Positions 1 to 8,703 of a DNA stretch of 61,521 bases are shown one piece after another. Numbering within the stretch: position 1 is the first letter of the stretch; each line of letters begins with the position of its first letter. This DNA comes from Cytophagales bacterium. GTDB lineage: Bacteria; Bacteroidota; Bacteroidia; Cytophagales; Spirosomataceae. The position numbers were made by a program, and so were the translations under genes. The DNA lies in assembly GCA_013298865.1 (NCBI GenBank), contig JAAFJL010000008.1, positions 1 through 61,521 on the forward strand, given 5' to 3'. The notes beneath the pieces are model-generated. The model was not told the DNA's origin and did not search any database. It saw only the letters and a program-made list of their open reading frames with translations.

Positions 1-80
1 ATTTTACCTGAGTCTATTTCGGCAACTTTTGCTCGTTTAAATGGCTCACTAAATGTACGAGTAATCTTTGTTTTGTCCAT
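1..80 (-). CDS. IS3/IS911-type transposase OrfA, 5' fragment (runs off left edge)
   Basis: An open frame starts with ATG at 80 on the minus strand and stays open to the window edge, giving 26 residues. They begin MDKTKITRTFSEPFKRAK and continue VAEIDSGK. The pattern of a basic start, then R-x-F-S-x-x-F-K-R-x-K-V and an acidic turn before a small residue, is the start of the helix-turn-helix of IS3-family OrfA proteins. The rest of the element lies outside the window, so intactness cannot be judged. It could instead be another HTH_Tnp_1 protein of the same fold. Confidence 0.55.
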   Translation of the reverse strand, partial: MDKTKITRTFSEPFKRAKVAEIDSGK

Positions 81-121
81 AAGTTGGGTTGTTTTATTTG
101 TCAACCTATTTCAGGACGATA
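1..121 (-). mobile_element. probable end of an insertion sequence
   Basis: The transposase start lies about 40 bp from the C-terminal codons of the TruC-like gene. On the minus strand the stretch rc(103-119) reads TCCTGAAATAGGTTGAC, which looks like an insertion-sequence terminus just upstream of an OrfA start. The exact outer boundary (about 112-121) is a guess: the other end and a target-site duplication are not visible. Confidence 0.35.
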
Positions 122-840
122 CAAATCGCTCCAACCCTCCTCACCTCCTCCAAAACCCTCAAAAACTCTTCATTCATTTCGGCTTCAAGGGTGATTGTCT
201 TGTTCAGAAATGGATGGTCAAAAGTTAGGCTTTGGGCGTGTAGCAACATGGTATTTAGCTCGAATCTTTCTTCAAACATTTTGTTGTGTTTGCATTCTCC
301 GTGGGTTTTGTCACCAATTAGATAATGTCTCATCTGGGCAAAATGTCTTCTAATTTGGTGCATCCTACCTGTTTCTGGAGAAATTTCCGCCAAAGAATAC
401 CTTGATTTTGGGTACTTACTCACTGGAATGTCTAACTCAAATTGTTCCAAACATCGGTAATGTGTAAGTGCCTCTTTCAAAACGCCTTTGTCGTCTTCTA
501 ATGGTCTATCCGTAAATCCATTTTCTGGCAAAAAACCTCTAACTAAAGCCAAATATTTTTTCTTGGTTGTGTGTTCTTCAAACTGTTTTTTTACTAATTT
601 ATCGGCTTGTGGGGTTAGAGCAAAAAGTAAAACTCCCGAAGTTTTTCGGTCTATCCTATGGCAAGGACTTACCCATGCACCCAATTGATTACGAAGAATT
701 TGTAAGGCAAAAACAGATTGATTAGCAGCAATCGGAGAACGATGAACCAGTAGATTATGAGGTTTATTAACTGCCACAAAATGTTCATCTTGGAAAATTA
801 TAGGCAGAGAATCAACGGCTAAGGTGATGTTTGTTTCCAT
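106..840 (-). CDS. truC: TruC-like RluA-family pseudouridine synthase
   Basis: Predicted cytoplasmic enzyme converting a tRNA uridine to pseudouridine (TruC modifies U65 in the acceptor arm). The 244-residue protein carries the RluA-family catalytic motif HRIDRKTSG at residues 61-69, with Asp64 as nucleophile, a KKYLALVRG strand, and RMHQIRRHFAQ followed by GDKTHG near the C-terminus, which are typical of TruC. I place the start at 840 (METNITL). The frame is open 69 bp further upstream, but that stretch is made of the palindromic repeat at 848-914 and encodes low-complexity NCQK/PKAN residues. The last residues (about ICIVLK) and the stop lie in a probable insertion-sequence end, so the native C-terminus may be altered. 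Another RluA-type target is possible. Confidence 0.8.
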   Translation of the reverse strand: METNITLAVDSLPIIFQDEHFVAVNKPHNLLVHRSPIAANQSVFALQILRNQLGAWVSPCHRIDRKTSGVLLFALTPQADKLVKKQFEEHTTKKKYLALVRGFLPENGFTDRPLEDDKGVLKEALTHYRCLEQFELDIPVSKYPKSRYSLAEISPETGRMHQIRRHFAQMRHYLIGDKTHGECKHNKMFEERFELNTMLLHAQSLTFDHPFLNKTITLEAEMNEEFLRVLEEVRRVGAICIVLK

Positions 841-847
841 AGGTTTT

Positions 848-914
848 AGCTTTTGGCAGTTAGCTTTTGGCTTTTGGCAGTTAGCTAATTGCTTAAAGCT
901 AACTGCCAAAAGCT
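848..914. repeat. palindromic word array (AGCTTTTGGCAGTTAGCT)
   Basis: The 18-mer AGCTTTTGGCAGTTAGCT occurs at 848-865, again at 869-886 with one change, and as an exact reverse complement at 897-914. The third copy can pair with either of the others, around a loop of 10 or 31 nt. The array starts a few bases downstream of the PIG-L stop codon (minus strand) and lies just upstream of the truC start. Confidence 0.85.
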
Positions 915-921
915 AAAAAAA

Positions 922-3438
922 CTACTTCCCTATCGAGATTAAATTAGCAAATAGTCTATAAGCTCCAGCAACACCCGCAGGTAATTGCCTGAAAAAAGCA
1001 TACCCTGTATAAATATAATTTCCTTTTCCATGTTTGGCGTACAAAAGTCCCCCGTCTAAAGGTTTTTCTGTTGGGTCGTTGGCAGACAAAAGTGTTTCGT
1101 ATTGTGCATCCCATTCATTCGAGAAATACAAGCCTCTTTCTTGCACCCAATTCTCAAAATCCTTACTGGTTATCTTGTTTGGGGCATTTAGCAAAGGATG
1201 TTCTGGTTTCAAGAATCTAATTTCTGCTTCTTCAACTGTTACACGTTCTCTTGAAAGTTTGTACGGGAATGGTCCTAAGCCACCTTCATTTAACTTTTGC
1301 AATTGATTATTTACCTGATATTGCACTACCATATTTCCTCCATTCTGCACATAATCCATCAGTTTTTTCTGGTAAAATTTCAAACGTTCCTCAGTATTGT
1401 ACGCCCGCACTCCTACTACAATTGCATCAAATTTCGATAAATCTTCGTTGAATTCCTTCTCGCCCAGCATCGTTACATTGTATCCAATTTGTTTCAATGC
1501 AGCGGGAACTTCGTCGCCCGCACCAGCAATGTATCCGATGTTTGTACCTTTTTTCTTAATGTCTAATTTTACCAATTTTGCTTCTGCTTTCGGGAAAAGA
1601 GTTTGTGGCGAAATATGGTCATAATTTATGGTAAGCAAACCTTTGTCTGAACTTCCGTTCGGACTATCAACAATGGCTCTCATTACTCCATCGGACGCAC
1701 CGAAATTTGTAATATCAGTTGGTGAAACCTTGAAAACAATCGTCTGCTCTTGGTATTTATTAGCGAGTTTAAAAATCGTTGTTGATGGCTCGGCGTGCCA
1801 ACCTTTGGGCAATTCCAAACGAACACTTCCATTCAAATCTGCTCTCTGAGATTTCACCGTAACCTCAACAGTCTTAGGTTTTGTATCTGCAAAAACATAT
1901 ACTTTATCAGAAATATTGGCAGTAACCTCTGGACGAACCTCGAAAGTTCTATACAATTCTCCACGAGTTTCATCGGTGTATTTATAAATAATTGGTGAAG
2001 CAAAAGTAAACGACTGACCTTCGATAGTAAATGAAAACTCCGCTTGCAAATCTGCTGCTTTTGTAGGTAAACCATTCAAAGTCAAATCATTAACTGCGTA
2101 CATTCCCTTGCTCATTTTTGGTTCTGCTAACCAATATGGCTGAGTTAAGGCTTGATTTTTAGGAATTTGAACACCAAAAGTCAGGCGATTTAATTCATTA
2201 TTTCCTAAAGTAGTTTTCATTGTTGTGTCTTTACTCAAGCCTACAAATTTAATTTTATCAATCGTCATCTGTAAGGTAGAACGTTTGATAAATGATGCAG
2301 TAACATTTATTTTATCATTTTGTGCCACTGCATAATCACTCGGATTTGCTTCAAAATACAAACCAGAACAAGCTATAATCAAAGTTTCTAATTCTTTCTT
2401 TTTCTGAACTTTCCAGTACTCATCTTCTAATTTTTCAACTAATTGATATGCCTTCACTAACTGAGGAACAATACTTTCTGGCATATCTGGATTAAAAGAT
2501 TTCACAGCATTTTCAAGTATTGCTTGAATTGCTGCTCCTCCTTTCACTCGATTCCAAGAAACATCAACACCGTCAAAAACGTCTTTTTCGGCTTTGTCGC
2601 CAAATTTATGGACAAAATACTCTGGTCTTGCACCACGTCCACGAGGAACACCAAAGCCTTGCGATTTGTGCTGAGAACGACTTTCTGCCGCAATTTCATT
2701 ATACGATTTACCAATCAAAGGATTAAAGCCACCAATATCAACCTGAATCCAATCTTTTTCAGCAGGTTTTTGGGTTTGGGCTACCGTTCCAAAATTGAAT
2801 GTATTCCAAACAACACGTTTGGCTTGCCACGGTTTTACGTATTTTAATTGTTCAGGATATTTGGTTGGGTCTCCTGCGAGCTTGAAGGCTTCTTCTGCTA
2901 AAACTGCTGATGCCGAGTGATTGCCATGTCCAGCACGAGGGTCTGGCGGAAAACGACAAACTATAATATCTGGACGAAGATTTCTGATTCGCCAAACTAC
3001 GTCTCCCAAAACGGCATCTTTTCCCCAGATTTGTAGGGTTTCGTCTGTGGTTTTTGAGAATCCAAAATCGTTTGCACGAGTAAAATATTGTTCTGGACCA
3101 TCAATGGCACGAGCTGCCAATAATTCATTGGTACGAATCAATCCCATCAATTCTGCTTGTTCTGGACCAATGAGATTTTGTCCGCCATCACCCCTTGTGA
3201 TTGACAAATATGAGGTTCTAACTTTTCGTTCTTTGGCAAGCCAAGAAAGCATAATTGTGTTTTCATCGTCTGGATGAGCAGCTACATATAAGGCAGAACC
3301 TAAAACATTGAGTTTTTTGAGATTCAATAAAATTTCTCCAGTTGACATCGGCTTAATTGCCTGAGCGTCAGAACTTTCTTTAAAAAAAGTGATTAGAAAT
3401 AATACAATACTTAAATTAATGATGAACTTTTTTTTCAT
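922..3438 (-). CDS. secreted PIG-L (LmbE-like) deacetylase with long C-terminal region
   Basis: Predicted zinc-dependent N-acetylglucosaminyl deacetylase-family protein, exported. The start at 3438 gives MKKKFIINLS and a signal peptide ending near ESSDAQA. The frame continues 81 bp upstream, but through repeat DNA, so I reject that extension. Residues 54-59 are AHPDDE, the family zinc site, followed by TRGDGGQN and a later GHGNHSAS zinc-ligand region. At 838 residues it is far longer than a single PIG-L domain of about 200. The C-terminal part, with KFDAIVVGVRAYN and the end segment HGKGNYIYTGYAFFRQLP, resembles a ThuA/glutamine-amidotransferase-like fold seen in other long Bacteroidota PIG-L proteins. 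The substrate is unknown. The preceding gene on this strand encodes a lipoprotein. Confidence 0.85.
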   Translation of the reverse strand: MKKKFIINLSIVLFLITFFKESSDAQAIKPMSTGEILLNLKKLNVLGSALYVAAHPDDENTIMLSWLAKERKVRTSYLSITRGDGGQNLIGPEQAELMGLIRTNELLAARAIDGPEQYFTRANDFGFSKTTDETLQIWGKDAVLGDVVWRIRNLRPDIIVCRFPPDPRAGHGNHSASAVLAEEAFKLAGDPTKYPEQLKYVKPWQAKRVVWNTFNFGTVAQTQKPAEKDWIQVDIGGFNPLIGKSYNEIAAESRSQHKSQGFGVPRGRGARPEYFVHKFGDKAEKDVFDGVDVSWNRVKGGAAIQAILENAVKSFNPDMPESIVPQLVKAYQLVEKLEDEYWKVQKKKELETLIIACSGLYFEANPSDYAVAQNDKINVTASFIKRSTLQMTIDKIKFVGLSKDTTMKTTLGNNELNRLTFGVQIPKNQALTQPYWLAEPKMSKGMYAVNDLTLNGLPTKAADLQAEFSFTIEGQSFTFASPIIYKYTDETRGELYRTFEVRPEVTANISDKVYVFADTKPKTVEVTVKSQRADLNGSVRLELPKGWHAEPSTTIFKLANKYQEQTIVFKVSPTDITNFGASDGVMRAIVDSPNGSSDKGLLTINYDHISPQTLFPKAEAKLVKLDIKKKGTNIGYIAGAGDEVPAALKQIGYNVTMLGEKEFNEDLSKFDAIVVGVRAYNTEERLKFYQKKLMDYVQNGGNMVVQYQVNNQLQKLNEGGLGPFPYKLSRERVTVEEAEIRFLKPEHPLLNAPNKITSKDFENWVQERGLYFSNEWDAQYETLLSANDPTEKPLDGGLLYAKHGKGNYIYTGYAFFRQLPAGVAGAYRLFANLISIGK

Positions 3439-3448
3439 TTTCGGTTGA

Positions 3449-3600
3449 TTTGATGAATGCTTGTTTTGATGAATATTTTTTATAAAAGAATCCGTGGTAC
3501 GGTTGAGATGTAAACCCATTTATGAGAAATTCAACCTCAACCGTGCCACGGTTAGAAATGCTGATTGTTTTGATAAATGCTTGTTTTGATAAATATTTTA
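3449..3600. repeat. compound repeat: direct copies flanking an inverted pair
   Basis: A direct repeat with the core TGATRAATGCTTGTTTTGAT occurs near 3450-3480 and again near 3570-3600. Between the copies are the arms CCGTGGTACGGTTGAG (3492-3507) and CTCAACCGTGCCACGG (3536-3551), which are reverse complements with one mismatch. The array lies between the lipoprotein stop and the PIG-L start, both on the minus strand, so it may also contain the PIG-L promoter. Confidence 0.75.
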
Positions 3601-3631
3601 ATGGAGTCTGTGTAAACTGAAGATTCCGAAC

Positions 3632-4564
3632 TTACCTTCTTATCCCAACAACACTTGGGACGCCAACTTCTTCATTACCAACGATAACGGTAATTTGAAA
3701 GAAAGAAATCCCGAAATCCAATGGAATCTTATAACGTACTTCTGTACCATCTGCATTCACAACGGCATCTTTTATGACAGTCGCTATACCTGGTGATGCA
3801 GGCTGAGGAACAAATCTTAATTTTGTGATTACTCCCTTTTTTGCAAGATTATAGCCAGTAATGATGATTTCTTCTCCTCTACGATATTGAGTTGTTGAAA
3901 TAGACTCGAAAATTGGTGTTGTCCCAACTCCTACAACTTTTACATCCATTACTGTATATTTAAACGAACGCCCTCGAACATCGACTTGTAATTTATAATT
4001 TCCCAAAGGTACATTTACTGGAACTTGTAAATTAGCTTCATTAACTTTCACAGACACATTCTTTAAATCATAACTTGCCGTCTTGCCAATAAGTGTAAAT
4101 TTTGAAGCCGTAGTACTAAAATTTTTGCCATAGACTTTAAAAATATCTGTGGTTTTTACTTCAAAAACTTCTAAACCTGTAATTTCTGGGTCGCTTGCTA
4201 ATTTTGCAATCACTGTAATGTCATACGCTTTTTTTGTACTATCTGCTGCCGTAACAAAATAACGAATGGGTGATTTTGAGAAATCTTGGGCTGCACCTGT
4301 ATTGGGCGAAACATTGGCATTGTTAGAAATGACAATTGTTGGTGTTAAGGGAGTTTTCAAATTCGTACCAACTGGAACTTTCAAGGTAATTGTTCTCTTG
4401 GCAGAATCAATATCACCAATTACAGTCGGAGAAAAATCTTTAAAATTGAAACTCAAAATTTCTTTTTTTGAACTTGGTGGTCCTTTCAATTCAATTGTCT
4501 CGGAACAATTACTGAAAAGACCCATCAAAACTATGTAAGTTGTCAATTGTACAAGTTTTTTCAT
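3632..4564 (-). CDS. IPT/TIG-domain lipoprotein
   Basis: The 310-residue protein starts with a lipoprotein signal peptide ending MGLFSNC, so it should be anchored in the outer or inner membrane. Residues about 35-125 resemble the DUF5018-type beta-sandwich, with a TLKVPVGTNLKTPLTPTI segment followed by a KKAYDITVIA strand. Two IPT/TIG-like immunoglobulin folds follow: one around FKVYGKNFS, one around RRGEEIIITGYNL. Such proteins usually act in surface binding of polysaccharide or other ligands. No enzyme motif is visible. Its partner is unknown, since no SusC/SusD pair is adjacent. Confidence 0.7.
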   Translation of the reverse strand: MKKLVQLTTYIVLMGLFSNCSETIELKGPPSSKKEILSFNFKDFSPTVIGDIDSAKRTITLKVPVGTNLKTPLTPTIVISNNANVSPNTGAAQDFSKSPIRYFVTAADSTKKAYDITVIAKLASDPEITGLEVFEVKTTDIFKVYGKNFSTTASKFTLIGKTASYDLKNVSVKVNEANLQVPVNVPLGNYKLQVDVRGRSFKYTVMDVKVVGVGTTPIFESISTTQYRRGEEIIITGYNLAKKGVITKLRFVPQPASPGIATVIKDAVVNADGTEVRYKIPLDFGISFFQITVIVGNEEVGVPSVVGIRR

Positions 4565-4597
4565 GATTTCAATTGTTTGGGTACGAAAGTGGTTTAT

Positions 4598-5317
4598 CTA
4601 TTTTTCAACTTCTTCAAAAAGCACAACATTCAAAAAATCTAAAAAAGGCTTCAATGTTCTACAAGTTTCAGTTACGTTTTTTACAAAATCAGGACTACAA
4701 ACTTCTTCGTCAGTGAATTTATGCCAAAAAAACATTTGTTTTCTTCTCAGTAATTCAATTTCTGGATGGTCTTTGTCGTATCCTTTCGGAGATGACTTTA
4801 CAGACTCGCCTTCAATTTCTCCAAAAGTTTTTACAAAGTTTGGTTCAAAAATTATACTTTTTAATTGCTGGGAATTATAATCAATTTCTTGTCTGAGTTT
4901 TGCCAACTGGTCTGCCTCTGGGGCGTACATTCCTCCGCCCAAAAAAGACTCATTATTGGGTTGAACGTGCAGATAATAATCCATTCTACCAGATTTTCTT
5001 CCACCTTCTGAAAAACTGGCGGAGAGCCAATTTTTGTATGGGTCTTTGTTTTTTGAAAACCGTACATCTCTGGCAATCCGATAGTTACAGTTTTTTACCA
5101 AAACACCTGTCATATTTTCAAACTCACCAATTGTATGAATTAATTCTTGAATACTTTCTTCAAAATTACTTTTTACTGCATCGTAACTTTTCTTATTGGC
5201 ATAAAACCACTCTCTATTATTATTTACAGCTAAGTTTTCTAAAAAAGTCAAGGTTGAAATCGGAATTGGCATTGTATTGCTATTTATTTTTGATGAAATG
5301 GACTCTAATTTAGTCAA
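4598..5317 (-). CDS. DUF2461 (TIGR02453) family protein
   Basis: The 239-residue protein has the DUF2461 pattern: LTFLENLAVNNNREWFYANK near the N-terminus, then RIARDVRFSKNKDPYK, then YYLHVQPNNESFLGGGMY, and a KGYDKDHPEIELLRRK segment. The family is widespread in Bacteroidota, cytoplasmic and of unknown function. ATG at 5272 (MPIPIST) is an alternative start that fits the usual family N-terminus better, since the first 15 residues are rich in Ser, Asn and Lys. It is divergent from trpS. Confidence 0.85.
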   Translation of the reverse strand: MTKLESISSKINSNTMPIPISTLTFLENLAVNNNREWFYANKKSYDAVKSNFEESIQELIHTIGEFENMTGVLVKNCNYRIARDVRFSKNKDPYKNWLSASFSEGGRKSGRMDYYLHVQPNNESFLGGGMYAPEADQLAKLRQEIDYNSQQLKSIIFEPNFVKTFGEIEGESVKSSPKGYDKDHPEIELLRRKQMFFWHKFTDEEVCSPDFVKNVTETCRTLKPFLDFLNVVLFEEVEK

Positions 5318-5345
5318 AAAAAAATAATCATTTTTGAATCTGAGT

Positions 5346-5353
5346 TAATTTTG
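5346..5353 (+). promoter_or_regulatory. candidate -7 element for trpS
   Basis: TAATTTTG matches the Bacteroidota -7 consensus TAnnTTTG and lies 37 nt upstream of the trpS start. No TTTG at the expected -33 spacing is present, so this is tentative. Confidence 0.3.
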
Positions 5354-5390
5354 GGATTTTTGTAAAAAATCTATCGAAAAATCAACAAAC

Positions 5391-6365
5391 ATGAGAATTC
5401 TTACGGGCATACAAGCATCGGGCAGACCACATTTAGGTAATATTTTAGGGGCAATAAAACCTGCCATTGAATTATCTAAACAAGCATCAAACGAGTCTTT
5501 TTTATTCATCGCCGACCTTCACACATTAACAAGTTTGAAAGACGGAAAAGTTTTAACAGAAAATACTAACGCAATCGCTGCCGCATGGTTAGCTTTTGGT
5601 TTTGATGCTTCAAAAAATTATTTTTATCGCCAATCGAGATTAGCCTCGTATCATACCGAACTAATGTGGTATTTGAATTGCTTTACACCATTTCCGATGT
5701 TGGCAAATGCACATAGTTTTAAGGATAAATCTGAAAAATTAGCAGACGTAAATGCTGGACTTTTCACCTACCCAGTTTTGCAAGCAGCAGATATAATGTT
5801 GTATGATGCTCATCTTGTTCCTGTGGGGAAAGACCAACGACAACATTTGGAAATGTCACGTGATATTGGCGGTGCTTTTAACAGACAATACAATGCCGAG
5901 GTTTTGGTTTTGCCAGAAGCAAGAATTGATGAAAATGTGATGACAATCCCAGGTATTGATGGACAAAAAATGAGTAAATCACTCAACAATTACATTGACA
6001 TCTTTTTGGATGAAAAAGAGTTATTAAAAGTCGTAAAGCGAATTGTTACAGATGCCACACCATTAGAAGAACCCAAAAATCCAGATACTTGTAATGTTGT
6101 TAAATTGTATTCTTTAGTTGCAAAAACTGAAGAAATACAGACTATGAGAGAAAATTATCAAAGAGGGGGTTACGGATATGGACACGCAAAACAAGCACTA
6201 CACGAGGTTTTAGTAAGAGAGTTTGCCAAGGAGAGAGAACTTTTCAATTACTACATGAGCAATTTACCAGAATTAGAAGCGAAGTTAAAAGAAGGAGAAG
6301 GTCGTGCAGAAGTTGTGGCAAAAAATACAATTTCGAGAGTAAGAAAGGCTTTGAATTTTGATTAA
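5391..6365 (+). CDS. trpS: tryptophanyl-tRNA synthetase
   Basis: Class I aminoacyl-tRNA synthetase that charges tRNA-Trp in the cytoplasm. The 324-residue length is normal for bacterial TrpRS. The HIGH signature appears as PHLGN at residues 13-17, after the family start ILTGIQASG. The KMSKS loop is exact at residues 193-197. The segment VLQAADIMLYDAHLVPVGKD, in the middle of the protein, is the typical tryptophan and adenylate binding region. It stands alone on the plus strand, with a divergent DUF2461 gene upstream. Confidence 0.97.
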   Translation: MRILTGIQASGRPHLGNILGAIKPAIELSKQASNESFLFIADLHTLTSLKDGKVLTENTNAIAAAWLAFGFDASKNYFYRQSRLASYHTELMWYLNCFTPFPMLANAHSFKDKSEKLADVNAGLFTYPVLQAADIMLYDAHLVPVGKDQRQHLEMSRDIGGAFNRQYNAEVLVLPEARIDENVMTIPGIDGQKMSKSLNNYIDIFLDEKELLKVVKRIVTDATPLEEPKNPDTCNVVKLYSLVAKTEEIQTMRENYQRGGYGYGHAKQALHEVLVREFAKERELFNYYMSNLPELEAKLKEGEGRAEVVAKNTISRVRKALNFD

Positions 6366-6420
6366 AATTAAGAGATCTATGGGGTTTTAAAACCTTATAG
6401 TTCTAATTATCAGCAAGTTA

Positions 6421-6978
6421 ATGACAACAATTCAACAATTAGATACTGAGTTTTTTCTTTGGTTAAATTCATTTCATAGTGCAACATTCGATGGGATTAT
6501 GGCTTGGATTTCTGCCAAAAATTCTTGGATTCCACTTTATATTTTAATCATTGTTGTGGTTTTCTATTTTTTCAAAAAGAAAGGTTTTTTTTACATACTA
6601 TCTTTAATTGTTTCAGTGACACTTTCAGACCAATTTTCGTCATCTTTGTTAAAACCATTATTCAAAAGATTACGTCCATGCCATGAACCTGACTTACAAA
6701 ATCTCGTTCATTTAGTTGGTAATTGTGGTGGGCAATTTGGTTTTTGTTCTTCTCATGCTGCCAATAGTTTTGCTTTAGCAACGTTAATGAATTTGTTCTG
6801 GGGAAAACAATGGAAAGCCCTAAACGTTATGTATATCTGGGCTTTTGTAGTTTCATATTCCAGAATTTATGTAGGGGTACATTACCCAATTGATATTCTT
6901 GTTGGAGCTTTAGTAGGCATATTTTTTGCCAATTTAGTTTATATTTTAACCCAAAAATATTTTAAAATTTACGTATGA
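6421..6978 (+). CDS. PAP2-family membrane phosphatase
   Basis: Integral-membrane phosphatidic-acid-phosphatase-type enzyme, 185 residues with about five hydrophobic segments. The three catalytic motifs are present in order: KPLFKRLRP (motif 1, K-x6-RP), CSSHAAN (motif 2, variant of PSGH with the catalytic His) and SRIYVGVHYPIDI (motif 3, SRxxxxxHxxxD). Substrates in this family include undecaprenyl pyrophosphate and phosphatidyl phosphates, and the sequence does not decide between them. The stop codon overlaps the next gene by ATGA, so the two are probably translationally coupled. Confidence 0.9.
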   Translation: MTTIQQLDTEFFLWLNSFHSATFDGIMAWISAKNSWIPLYILIIVVVFYFFKKKGFFYILSLIVSVTLSDQFSSSLLKPLFKRLRPCHEPDLQNLVHLVGNCGGQFGFCSSHAANSFALATLMNLFWGKQWKALNVMYIWAFVVSYSRIYVGVHYPIDILVGALVGIFFANLVYILTQKYFKIYV

Positions 6979-7478
6979 AATTAGTCCTTTTAGTTTGCTC
7001 TTGTTTCCTTTTTTCTACTTCAAAAATCACTGAAAAAAGTATTTTAAAACCAGCATTTAAAAATCATTCTTTCTCAAAAATTTCAAATTTTGAATTGAAT
7101 AATGTTGAATCAGACGCCATCATCGGCATTTGGAAACATGAAACTTCGGAATCCAAAATTCAGATTTACAAGTCTGATAATCAGTACTTTGGAAAGGTTC
7201 TTTCGGCAAAGGATGCGATTGTTAATGGGAAACTTTCTTTGGACATTAAAAATCCTGAGCCTGCATTAAGGAAACGTACTGTTATTGGTTTAGTAATCCT
7301 CAGTAATTTTTCATACTCTGGAAAAAACGTTTGGGAAAATGGAGAAATATACGACTCCAGAGCAGGTAAAACTTACTCATGTCGGTTAACACTTCAAACA
7401 AATCAAACTTTAATTGTAAGAGGTTATATTAAAGCCCCACTTTTTGGAAAAAATGAAGTCTTCAAGCGAGTTGAGTAA
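6975..7478 (+). CDS. DUF2147-family secreted protein
   Basis: The 167-residue protein has a short hydrophobic N-terminus (LVLLVCSCFLFSTS) consistent with export. The DUF2147 beta-barrel core begins at IIGIWKHETSESKIQIYK, continues with KRTVIGLVILSNFSY, and closes with GEIYDSRAGKTYSCRLTL and GYIKAPLFG. This family is common in Bacteroidota and Proteobacteria envelopes; its function is unknown. Its start overlaps the PAP2 stop by 4 nt. Confidence 0.85.
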   Translation: MKLVLLVCSCFLFSTSKITEKSILKPAFKNHSFSKISNFELNNVESDAIIGIWKHETSESKIQIYKSDNQYFGKVLSAKDAIVNGKLSLDIKNPEPALRKRTVIGLVILSNFSYSGKNVWENGEIYDSRAGKTYSCRLTLQTNQTLIVRGYIKAPLFGKNEVFKRVE

Positions 7479-7496
7479 AGTTAGCTTTCGGAAATT

Positions 7497-8519
7497 TTAA
7501 ACGCTTTCCAAAAACCTCATTGTATCTACTCCATCCGCAAAATCTTCTAACATTGGGGCTTGGGCATTTCCTAATTTTATGGTTTGCTCTACTCCTATTA
7601 CGCACTGTATTTTATCTTGATTTGCTTCAATAATTTTTGTAATCATCTCATTATCTGAGTATTCCTCAAAATACAAAATTGAAATCGGAGAAACTAATGC
7701 TTCATTTTGAGTGACCAATAAAAAACCGTTGTCTAAATGTTTTACACCGTTTACCAGTAAAATTGATTTATTGTATTCGTAATTATTCAAATATTTTGTT
7801 TGGTGAATAATCTGATTGTAGCTTTCGATTGACTCAAAGAATTTCGTAAAGTCATAATTTATAGGCACATATACCTTAGATACATTTCTACAACCCAAAC
7901 CAAAATAGCTAAAAATGTCATTTCCCAAATTATATAATTCCTCCACGGTTTCTTTTCCAGTAATGACAGCAATCGAAGTTCTGTTTTTACGAATTATATG
8001 AGGAACATTTCTAAAATAATATTCAAAATGTTTTGAGGTATTATCCGACCCCGTAGCAATCAAAGCATCAACACCTTTCAACTGTTCCGAAATCGTAATT
8101 TTAATTTCGGGATTTATGTTTTTTAATTTAGCAATAATAGCTTTCATCAGAACAGTATCTTGTGAACTAAGTTTAGCCATACATTCATGACCGCTCAACA
8201 CTACACAAAGTAAATCATGAAAACCAACCGCAGGTAAGTTCCCAGCCATGACTACACCAATCTTTTTAGCATTGATATCATCATTTACAGATGGATAGTT
8301 TCGGGTGAAATTATTCAACTTTTCCTCATCTAAAAATTCCTGAGCAATGGCATTTAACGATTTTTTTACATTTTCTTTTGTAAACCAAGCATTCTGTTGC
8401 CTTGCCAAATCTCCCCATAGTTCAATTTCTTTAATATTTTTTTCGTCTTTCAAAAACGTACCTAATTCAACGAAAACCTCTATTCTATCTTTTAAAGTCA
8501 TGTTTTTATTATTTTTCAC
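7497..8519 (-). CDS. acyl-CoA reductase (LuxC family)
   Basis: NADPH-dependent reductase that takes acyl groups from CoA thioesters to aldehydes, related to the LuxC subunit of bioluminescence. It has 340 residues, shorter than LuxC itself (about 480). The cofactor-binding segment VMAGNLPAVGFHD is near residues 90-102 and the catalytic cysteine is Cys210 in FGLGCRNVSK, the aldehyde-dehydrogenase-like loop. No luxABDE genes are present, so light production is not implied. It is transcribed divergently from the ferredoxin gene across 184 bp. That arrangement suggests a shared regulatory region and possibly a redox link, which is inference. Confidence 0.85.
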   Translation of the reverse strand: MKNNKNMTLKDRIEVFVELGTFLKDEKNIKEIELWGDLARQQNAWFTKENVKKSLNAIAQEFLDEEKLNNFTRNYPSVNDDINAKKIGVVMAGNLPAVGFHDLLCVVLSGHECMAKLSSQDTVLMKAIIAKLKNINPEIKITISEQLKGVDALIATGSDNTSKHFEYYFRNVPHIIRKNRTSIAVITGKETVEELYNLGNDIFSYFGLGCRNVSKVYVPINYDFTKFFESIESYNQIIHQTKYLNNYEYNKSILLVNGVKHLDNGFLLVTQNEALVSPISILYFEEYSDNEMITKIIEANQDKIQCVIGVEQTIKLGNAQAPMLEDFADGVDTMRFLESV

Positions 8520-8595
8520 AAAGTTAAGGAAAGAAAGTCAAATAAAAATTTTACAATAGTCTTGTAACTTAGTAGGCTTTTAAGAAAATACTTAT

Positions 8596-8603
8596 TATAT
8601 TTG
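8596..8603 (+). promoter_or_regulatory. candidate -7 element for the ferredoxin gene
   Basis: TATATTTG is an exact match to TAnnTTTG, about 100 nt upstream of the ferredoxin start in the divergent region shared with the acyl-CoA reductase gene. No properly spaced -33 TTTG is seen. Confidence 0.3.
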
Positions 8604-8703
8604 CATACTCTTGGGGTTAAAACTGTTATTTTATTCAAAAAAATATCTTTTAGCTTTCAAAACTTATTAACTTTGACCCATAAATCATTAAAAGAAGATT
8701 ATC

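Noticed and set aside
841..909. Upstream extension of the TruC frame (23 residues)
   Set aside because: The codons lie in the palindromic word array and encode repetitive NCQK/KAN residues; the family-like sequence starts at METNITL.
2524..2847. Frame opposite to the PIG-L gene (107 residues)
   Set aside because: Lies fully inside a well-supported gene on the other strand; composition has no domain or signal features.
7497..8519. Bioluminescence locus based on the LuxC-like enzyme
   Set aside because: No luxA, luxB, luxD or luxE genes are present; LuxC-type reductases are common in Bacteroidota.
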